Assembly: GCA_037482215.1 (NCBI GenBank)
Contig: CP148074.1
Span: 3,472,001 to 3,536,000, forward strand
From: Pseudomonas mendocina
Lineage (GTDB): Bacteria > Pseudomonadota > Gammaproteobacteria > Pseudomonadales > Pseudomonadaceae
DNA length: 64,000 bases
Direction of reading: 5' to 3'
Below the pieces are notes generated by a model that was not told where the DNA came from, made no database searches, and was given only the letters and a program-made list of their open reading frames with translations. A program made the translations under genes and the position numbers. Position 1 is the first letter of the stretch; the number at the start of each line of letters is the position of its first letter. This document shows positions 54,592 to 64,000 of this stretch, one piece after another.

Positions 54592-54607
54592 TGGCACTGC
54601 ACTTGCA
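54592..54607 (+). promoter_or_regulatory. sigma-54 promoter of the gcv operon
   Basis: TGGCACTGCACTTGCA matches the consensus TGGCAC-N5-TTGCA with the correct 10-bp spacing between GG and GC. It lies about 100 bp before the gcvH start. Confidence 0.85.
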
Positions 54608-54708
54608 CATAGCCCATGGATTTTGACCCGTCCTGCTCACGAATGCAGGCGACACACACCGCCCCAGGGGCATCGCTGAAATCAGCGACAACACTTCAAG
54701 GAGTTTCC

Positions 54709-55086
54709 ATGAGCGAGTTGCGTTTTACCGTTGAGCACGAATGGCTGCGTCAAGACGCCGATGGTCTGATCACCGTTGGCATCACTGATTTCGCGCAAGA
54801 CGCTCTGGGTGACGTGGTTTTCGTCCAACTGCCTGAAGTGCAGAGCTACTCTCAAGGCGATGAAGTTGCCGTGCTGGAGTCGGTTAAGGCGGCCAGCAAC
54901 ATCACCATGCCGCTGGATGGCGAAGTGGTTGAGATCAACAGTGAGCTGGAAGGCAGCCCGGAGTTGGTCAATGAAGACTCACTGGGTAAAGGCTGGTTCT
55001 TCCGCTTCCGCCCATCTAACCCAGCTGCGATCAATGACCTGCTTGACGAAGCCGGTTACCAAAACCTGATCAAATCCAACGGCTGA
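54709..55086 (+). CDS. gcvH: glycine cleavage system H protein
   Basis: This 125-residue protein carries the lipoyl-attachment site VLESVKAASNI (Lys60) and the usual N-terminal LRFTVEHEWLRQDADGLITVGITDFAQDALGDVVFVQLPE. It shuttles the aminomethyl group from P protein to T protein. AAGGAG lies 8 bp before the ATG; earlier in-frame ATGs are not credible. It heads gcvH-gcvP-glyA-sdaA-gcvT, 9 bp before gcvP. Confidence 0.95.
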   Translation: MSELRFTVEHEWLRQDADGLITVGITDFAQDALGDVVFVQLPEVQSYSQGDEVAVLESVKAASNITMPLDGEVVEINSELEGSPELVNEDSLGKGWFFRFRPSNPAAINDLLDEAGYQNLIKSNG

Positions 55087-55095
55087 GACCCTGCG

Positions 55096-57945
<2,850 letters not shown>

Positions 57946-57951
57946 TAACAC

Positions 57952-57986
57952 CTGCGGCCCGTGCATCCGCGGGCCGCAGTTTGTTT
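57952..57986 (+). terminator. intrinsic terminator or attenuator between gcvP and glyA
   Basis: CTGCGGCCC (57952-57960) and GGGCCGCAG (57971-57979) form a 9-bp GC-rich stem with a 10-nt loop, followed by TTTGTTTC. It could reduce read-through from gcvP into glyA. Confidence 0.65.
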
Positions 57987-58059
57987 CACGTTTCAAACCC
58001 GCAGTGCCCACCGGGCAGGGTTATTAGCACCTACAAAAAATTCACGTGAGGCCGCATCT

Positions 58060-59313
58060 ATGTTCAGCAAACACGATCAACTGCAAGGTTACGACGACGC
58101 CCTACTCGCGGCGATTAATGCAGAAGAACAGCGTCAGGAAGACCATATCGAGCTGATCGCATCGGAAAACTATTGCAGCCAGCGCGTCATGCAGGCGCAA
58201 GGCAGCGGTCTCACCAACAAATACGCCGAAGGCTATCCGGGCAAACGCTATTACGGTGGTTGCGAGCATGTAGATAAAGTCGAGCAGTTAGCCATTGAGC
58301 GCGCCAAGCAGCTGTTCGGCGCAGACTACGCCAACGTCCAACCGCATTCCGGCTCTTCCGCTAACAGCGCGGTATATCTGGCCCTGCTGAATGCCGGTGA
58401 CACAATTCTGGGCATGAGCCTGGCCCATGGCGGGCACCTGACCCACGGCGCCAAAGTGTCCTCCTCCGGCAAGCTGTACAACGCCGTGCAGTACGGCATC
58501 GACGAGCAAGGCCTGATCGACTACGACGAAGTCGAGCGTCTGGCGGTTGAGCACAAGCCGAAAATGATCGTCGCCGGTTTCTCCGCCTACTCGCGCACCC
58601 TCGACTTTGCCCGCTTCCGCGCGATTGCGGACAAAGTCGGCGCACTGCTGTTTGTCGATATGGCCCACGTGGCTGGTCTGGTCGCAGCAGGCCTGTACCC
58701 GAACCCGATTCCGTTCGCCGATGTGGTCACCACCACAACGCACAAAACCCTGCGTGGCCCACGCGGCGGTCTGATCCTCGCCAAGGCCAACGAGGAGATT
58801 GAGAAGAAGCTCAACTCAGCCGTATTCCCCGGCGCTCAGGGCGGCCCGCTGATGCACGTGATCGCCGGTAAAGCCGTGTGCTTTAAAGAAGCGCTGGAGC
58901 CTTCGTTCAAAACTTATCAGCAACAAGTGATCAACAACGCCCGCGCCATGGCGGAGGTATTTGTCGGCCGTGGCTACGATGTCGTCTCCGGCGGCACCGA
59001 TAACCACCTGATGCTGATCAGCCTGGTCAAGCAAGGCCTGACCGGTAAAGCGGCCGATGCCGCACTGGGCAACGCCCACATCACCGTGAACAAGAACGCC
59101 GTACCGAACGATCCACAATCGCCTTTTGTAACTTCCGGCATCCGCATCGGCACTCCAGCCGTCACCACCCGTGGTTTCAAGGAAGGTGAATGCCGCGAGC
59201 TGGCCGGTTGGATCTGCGACATTCTCGATGAAATCGAAAATCCGGAAGTCGTTGAGCGCGTTCGTGGGCAAGTGGCAGACCTTTGCAAGGTTTTCCCGGT
59301 CTACGCTGAGTAA
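58060..59313 (+). CDS. glyA: serine hydroxymethyltransferase
   Basis: This 417-residue PLP enzyme has [59 protein letters not shown], and the PLP Lys229 in [18 protein letters not shown]. It interconverts serine and glycine with tetrahydrofolate. In this operon it uses the methylene-THF made by glycine cleavage to convert another glycine into serine. GAGG precedes the ATG at 58060; the longer frame upstream runs through the terminator region and is not used. Confidence 0.96.
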   Translation: MFSKHDQLQGYDDALLAAINAEEQRQEDHIELIASENYCSQRVMQAQGSGLTNKYAEGYPGKRYYGGCEHVDKVEQLAIERAKQLFGADYANVQPHSGSSANSAVYLALLNAGDTILGMSLAHGGHLTHGAKVSSSGKLYNAVQYGIDEQGLIDYDEVERLAVEHKPKMIVAGFSAYSRTLDFARFRAIADKVGALLFVDMAHVAGLVAAGLYPNPIPFADVVTTTTHKTLRGPRGGLILAKANEEIEKKLNSAVFPGAQGGPLMHVIAGKAVCFKEALEPSFKTYQQQVINNARAMAEVFVGRGYDVVSGGTDNHLMLISLVKQGLTGKAADAALGNAHITVNKNAVPNDPQSPFVTSGIRIGTPAVTTRGFKEGECRELAGWICDILDEIENPEVVERVRGQVADLCKVFPVYAE

Positions 59314-59324
59314 GCAGGCAGTTG

Positions 59325-59355
59325 CATCGGGCGCCGCTAACCGCTGCGCCCGATG
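59325..59355 (+). terminator. hairpin between glyA and sdaA
   Basis: CATCGGGCGC (59325-59334) and GCGCCCGATG (59346-59355) pair over 10 bp with an 11-nt loop. There is no clear T-run, so it may be an attenuator or processing structure. Confidence 0.5.
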
Positions 59356-59399
59356 ATGTTACCCACAAGGACGACTTAGACTCGCAGGCGGAGAATTGC

Positions 59400-60776
<1,377 letters not shown>

Positions 60777-60844
60777 TCAAGCGTGCTGTCCTGAATTAAA
60801 AGCGACTGTGGTCGCCCTTCAATCCAATGTACTGGAGCCAACCC

Positions 60845-61969
60845 ATGACCAGCGCAACTCTGGCAAAAACCCCGCTACATGCCCTGCACCTTGAACTGGG
60901 CGCACGCATGGTGCCCTTCGCCGGTTACGACATGCCGGTGCAATACCCGCTCGGCGTACTTAAAGAACACCTGCACACCCGCGAGCAAGCCGGCCTGTTT
61001 GACGTATCGCACATGGGCCAGATCATGCTGCGTGGGCCGAAAGCGGCCGAAGCACTGGAGCACCTGGTGCCGGTAGACATCATTGACCTGCCAGTCGGCA
61101 TGCAGCGCTACGCCATGTTCACCGACACCAATGGCGGCATTCTGGATGACCTGATGGTGGCCAATCTGGGCAACGACACCCTGTTCCTGGTGGTCAACGC
61201 CGCCTGCAAAGACCAGGACTTGGCCCACCTGCAGAAGCACATCGGCGATCAATGCGAAATCATCGACTTCTTCGAGAGCCGTGCCCTACTCGCTCTGCAA
61301 GGTCCCAAAGCCGCTGAAGTGCTAGCCCGCCTGGCGCCGGAAGTGACCAAGATGACCTTTATGCAGTTCACCCAGGTGCGTCTGCTCGGCGTGGATTGCT
61401 ATGTAAGCCGCTCCGGTTACACCGGCGAAGACGGCTACGAGATTTCCGTACCCAACCAGCAAGCAGAAACCCTCGCCCGCAGCCTCCTGGCTGAACCGGA
61501 AGTACAACCGATTGGTCTGGGTGCCCGCGACTCCCTGCGCCTGGAAGCAGGCCTGTGCCTGTATGGGCACGACATGAGCACTGAAACCACACCGATCGAA
61601 GCCAGCCTGCTGTGGGCAATCTCCAAGCCACGCCGTGCAGACGGTGCACGCGCTGGCGGCTTCCCCGGCGCCAAACGCGTTTTCGAACAACAGCAGGACG
61701 GCGTGCCAAGCAAGCGTGTTGGCTTGCTGCCGCAAGAGCGCGTGCCAGTACGCGAGAGTTCGGAAATCGTCGACGCTGAGGGCAAGGTGATCGGCAAAGT
61801 CACCAGCGGGGGCTTTGGTCCTACTTTGGGTGCACCGGTGGCCATGGGCTACGTCAGCAACAGCCACAGTGCCGTTGATACGGAAGTCTGGGCCATCGTG
61901 CGGGGCAAACGCGTCGCCATGAAAGTCGCCAAGACACCGTTCGTGCCGCAGCGCTACTACCGCGGCTAA
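60845..61969 (+). CDS. gcvT: glycine cleavage system T protein (aminomethyltransferase)
   Basis: This 374-residue protein has the GcvT features LHALHLELGARMVPFAGYDMPVQYPLGVLKEHLHTREQAGLFDVSHMGQI, FTDTNGGILDDLMVANLG, and RSGYTGEDGYEISVP, LGARDSLRLEAGLCLYGHD, ITSGGFGPTLGAPVAMGYV-type C-terminus. It transfers the one-carbon unit from the H protein to tetrahydrofolate. GGAG stands about 8 bp before the ATG at 60845. It is the last gene of the operon; the lipoamide dehydrogenase (L protein) is elsewhere. Confidence 0.95.
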   Translation: MTSATLAKTPLHALHLELGARMVPFAGYDMPVQYPLGVLKEHLHTREQAGLFDVSHMGQIMLRGPKAAEALEHLVPVDIIDLPVGMQRYAMFTDTNGGILDDLMVANLGNDTLFLVVNAACKDQDLAHLQKHIGDQCEIIDFFESRALLALQGPKAAEVLARLAPEVTKMTFMQFTQVRLLGVDCYVSRSGYTGEDGYEISVPNQQAETLARSLLAEPEVQPIGLGARDSLRLEAGLCLYGHDMSTETTPIEASLLWAISKPRRADGARAGGFPGAKRVFEQQQDGVPSKRVGLLPQERVPVRESSEIVDAEGKVIGKVTSGGFGPTLGAPVAMGYVSNSHSAVDTEVWAIVRGKRVAMKVAKTPFVPQRYYRG

Positions 61970-61976
61970 GCCAGTC

Positions 61977-62010
61977 CCGTTCGCGCCGACCACACTGGCG
62001 GCGCGAACGG
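61977..62010. terminator. terminator hairpin between gcvT and the M14 gene
   Basis: CCGTTCGCGCC (61977-61987) and GGCGCGAACGG (62000-62010) form an 11-bp stem with a 12-nt loop between convergent genes. There is no long T-run. Confidence 0.6.
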
Positions 62011-62018
62011 TTCAGCTA

Positions 62019-63152
62019 TCAGTCGCGCAGGTGATCAACCATCGCCGAGGCGACACTTAGCACATCTTTACCCAGCTGCTTCGAGCGTGCGCTGCTCCAG
62101 CCTGTCTGCGGATTAGGCCGGTCATCGTGATCCTTGAACGGCATTTCGATGGTCAGCGACAGGCAATCAAACTCCATCCCCACCGAGTTAGCTGCAAGGC
62201 TGGTATTGGCCTCGCCGAACTGTTGTGGCGCATAACCAAACAACGTCTGAAACTCGGCACCGTGTTCAATCAGACGACGCCCGAACTCCTCCTCCAACGC
62301 GGCTAAACGCGGTGTAAAGGTCGGGTTGCCGGAGCAGCCCGCAGTGAACACATGGGCAATTTCCTCATCACCGTGGATATCGAGGAACATATCCACACCG
62401 ATCTCACGCATCTGTTGCTGAATGAAGTACACCTCTGGCGTTTCGGCTTCCGTCGCGGATTGCCACGCACGGTTAAGGTCGCGCCCGGCCATATTGGTAC
62501 GCAGGTGACCGTGGAAGGCACCATCCGGGTTTACGTTGGGCACCAGGTACAGCTCAGCTTGATCGAGCAGCGTCTCCATTTCTTCGTCGCCGTTGGATTG
62601 CAGGCGCTCGATCACCCCCTCCATAAACCATTCGGCCATGTGCTCACCGGGGTGCTGTTGAGCGATGATCCAAATTTTCCGCGACGCCTGCGAATGGCGC
62701 TTGATCCTCAATAAAGGAATATCCCGGCCTTCAATACTCTTACCCGTTGCAACCAATTCTGCTCCGGCTAACGTGCGTGCATCCTCAATCAGACAGTCAT
62801 GGCGGGCTCTGCTATAAGGCTCGAAATAAGCAAACCAGACTTTGGAGGCCTGCACGTCTAACTCAAAGTTAAGTGCGCCCTCGGCAAATTGACTGGGCAC
62901 CCTGAACCAGCTGCGCTGGTCATAAGAAGCCACAACGTTGTAGCCATCCCAGGCATTCGGATAAGAGGACTGGCTGGCATTGGTCAGGCTGAAGCCGTAA
63001 TGCTTGCCTTCCTCAAGCTCATCCACCTTGAAATGGAACCACTGAAAATGACCACTTTTAGTATCTGGACGAATAGCCAGCAACACGTTTTCAGGGTTAC
63101 TGGTGTCTATAACCGCAATGTTTCCACTGTCAAAATCTGCGCTGATTTGCAT
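62019..63152 (-). CDS. M14-type cytosolic carboxypeptidase-like protein
   Basis: This 377-residue protein has an N-terminal beta-sandwich region (MQISADFDSGNIAVID to about 120) and an M14 carboxypeptidase core with the zinc-binding HPGEHMAEW, LVPNVNPDGAFHGHLRTNMAGRDLNRAW, the third ligand in DIHGDEE, and the catalytic Glu in SLTIEMPFKD. This order is that of the eukaryotic cytosolic carboxypeptidase (CCP/Nna1) subgroup, which in eukaryotes trims glutamate from tubulin; bacterial substrates are unknown. The start at 63152 is chosen for the family N-terminus. It is convergent with gcvT and divergent from the Sel1 lipoprotein. Confidence 0.88.
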   Translation of the reverse strand: MQISADFDSGNIAVIDTSNPENVLLAIRPDTKSGHFQWFHFKVDELEEGKHYGFSLTNASQSSYPNAWDGYNVVASYDQRSWFRVPSQFAEGALNFELDVQASKVWFAYFEPYSRARHDCLIEDARTLAGAELVATGKSIEGRDIPLLRIKRHSQASRKIWIIAQQHPGEHMAEWFMEGVIERLQSNGDEEMETLLDQAELYLVPNVNPDGAFHGHLRTNMAGRDLNRAWQSATEAETPEVYFIQQQMREIGVDMFLDIHGDEEIAHVFTAGCSGNPTFTPRLAALEEEFGRRLIEHGAEFQTLFGYAPQQFGEANTSLAANSVGMEFDCLSLTIEMPFKDHDDRPNPQTGWSSARSKQLGKDVLSVASAMVDHLRD

Positions 63153-63337
63153 GAATTCGAGACACCCTGAATAAATATGAGTTAACAAGAATCGCAGCTC
63201 TTAGGGTGGAGATAAATGCCCCATGCGACATACTGATACGGATTCCGTCATATCCGGCGAAATGCTCCCGCAACTTCTCAATCCATCTACAGTCTGTCAG
63301 TTTAACAATGCGAATTATTGGTAATAGGAGACCTCTT

Positions 63338-63865
63338 ATGCGCTCGTTGGCCGTGCCTCTTTTACTCATTTCAGCAGCCTTACTGAGTGCCTGCGCCAGC
63401 ACACCTTCAACCGAGCAACCGACAGCCGGAAATGATTCGCCCTCATCGTCTGCGGCAACCGTGAATGCCAATTTAGCGCAACTACAGCAACAGGCATCCC
63501 GAGGCGACCTCGAAAGCCAATTTCAACTGGGCAATCAATATTTCAACGCCCAACCAAAAAAAGATCTGAAACAAGCCGAATATTGGTGGAAACAAGCAGC
63601 GGATAAAGGCCATGCAATGTCTGCTGTCAGCCTCGCCTACCTGTACACGGGTCGCAATGATCAAACGCTCAGTAATCCTGCACAGATGCTGAAGTACCTC
63701 AACCAATCAGCTGCAGGCGGCAATCCCATGGCACAGCATATTCTCGGTACGCTGTACCAACGCGGAGATCAGGGCGTTACACAGGACCCTGGCCAGGCAA
63801 GACGCTTGTTCCAGAGCGCCTGCCAACAAAACTATGAACCGAGCTGCAAAGCATTAGGCAACTGA
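63338..63865 (+). CDS. Sel1-repeat lipoprotein
   Basis: This 175-residue protein has a lipoprotein signal (MRSLAVPLLLISAALLSAC, lipid-modified Cys19), a Ser/Thr-rich spacer and Sel1/TPR-like repeats (GDLESQFQLGNQYFNAQPKKDLKQAEYWWKQAADKGH, AMSAVSLAYLYTGRND, GNPMAQHILGTLYQRGDQGVTQDPGQARRLFQSACQQ). AGGAG lies 8 bp before the ATG at 63338; earlier frames are not credible. It is probably an outer-membrane-anchored protein with a protein-binding role. The window ends 135 bp later with no further gene visible. Confidence 0.9.
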   Translation: MRSLAVPLLLISAALLSACASTPSTEQPTAGNDSPSSSAATVNANLAQLQQQASRGDLESQFQLGNQYFNAQPKKDLKQAEYWWKQAADKGHAMSAVSLAYLYTGRNDQTLSNPAQMLKYLNQSAAGGNPMAQHILGTLYQRGDQGVTQDPGQARRLFQSACQQNYEPSCKALGN

Positions 63866-64000
63866 CTAATACCTTGGAGAGGGGCTCACCGGGTAAACCC
63901 CAAGCCCCTACTCAGCGAGCCCTCGCAATGTCTACCTAAGACTTGAAAACACTATTCTAGAAAGGCCGCTTCGGATAATCATTTATCCCCGCGCAAGTTA

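Larger units (their letters stand above)
54380..54708. promoter_or_regulatory. regulatory region upstream of gcvH
   Basis: This 329-bp region holds two TyrR-type 18-bp boxes (listed separately), a near-consensus sigma-54 promoter at 54592-54607 and an AAGGAG ribosome binding site before the gcvH start. No gene is visible in it. Confidence 0.75.

Overview
The window looks like a stretch of a Pseudomonas (sensu lato) chromosome. The gene families, the Pseudomonas-style gene orders (kguEKTD-ptxS next to a gad-type gluconate dehydrogenase; gcvH-gcvP-glyA-sdaA-gcvT), the REP-type repeats and the moderately high GC content all fit. I see no insertion sequence, prophage, CRISPR array, tRNA or rRNA gene. 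Most of the sequence is well-packed core or catabolic DNA. The accessory-looking parts are short: a repeat block at 34.9-35.3 kb, a repeat-flanked orphan gene at 39.9-41.1 kb, and an autotransporter with a lower-GC passenger at 48.7-51.9 kb.

Layout. 1-1.3 kb: the end of a LysR regulator and a group II truncated haemoglobin. 1.5-10.8 kb: a catabolic locus with a flavoprotein monooxygenase-like enzyme, a Rid-family protein, a DUF1028 Ntn-hydrolase-like protein, an ArgE/DapE-type deacylase, a LysR regulator, an aldehyde dehydrogenase, an APC permease and a class III transaminase. Together these could import an amine or amino acid, transaminate it, oxidise the aldehyde and process the resulting acid. 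11-15.1 kb: DUF2946, TonB-dependent receptor and PepSY membrane protein (metal or siderophore uptake). 15.2-16.3 kb: moaC-moaD-moaE. 16.6-19.5 kb: a tandem pair of DUF1254 proteins, the first broken by a short deletion. 19.6-25.6 kb: OmpA-like and DUF4398 lipoproteins, PIN-PhoH, YaaA, an SDR and small membrane proteins.

25.6-34.8 kb: the ketogluconate pathway. A three-subunit gluconate 2-dehydrogenase makes 2-ketogluconate in the periplasm, and KguT/KguK/KguE/KguD import, phosphorylate and reduce it. PtxS is the local repressor, with two visible operators. 35.3-39.9 kb: rlhA (U32 family) and SOS-controlled polB, divergent, with a LexA box at polB. 41.2-44.8 kb: an EamA transporter and an arsenic cluster (arsR-arsC-arsH divergent from acr3). 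44.9-48.7 kb: an AraC regulator and a SWIM/SNF2 helicase. 48.7-54.4 kb: autotransporter, PsiE, yebG (second LexA box) and a SirB1-like protein. 54.4-62 kb: a glycine cleavage/serine operon behind a near-consensus sigma-54 promoter and two TyrR-type 18-bp boxes. 62-63.9 kb: an M14 carboxypeptidase and a Sel1-repeat lipoprotein.

The most useful observations are the sigma-54/TyrR-box architecture before gcvH, the two LexA boxes, the PtxS operators, the 5-bp deletion in the DUF1254 pair, the diverged direct repeats around the orphan gene near 40.6 kb, the 16-unit hexanucleotide tract in the autotransporter, and the Rid/DUF1028/monooxygenase/deacylase locus, whose substrate is not known to me. Nothing here is clearly a wholly new defence or mobile system. 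All family assignments come from reading protein motifs by eye, without a database search.
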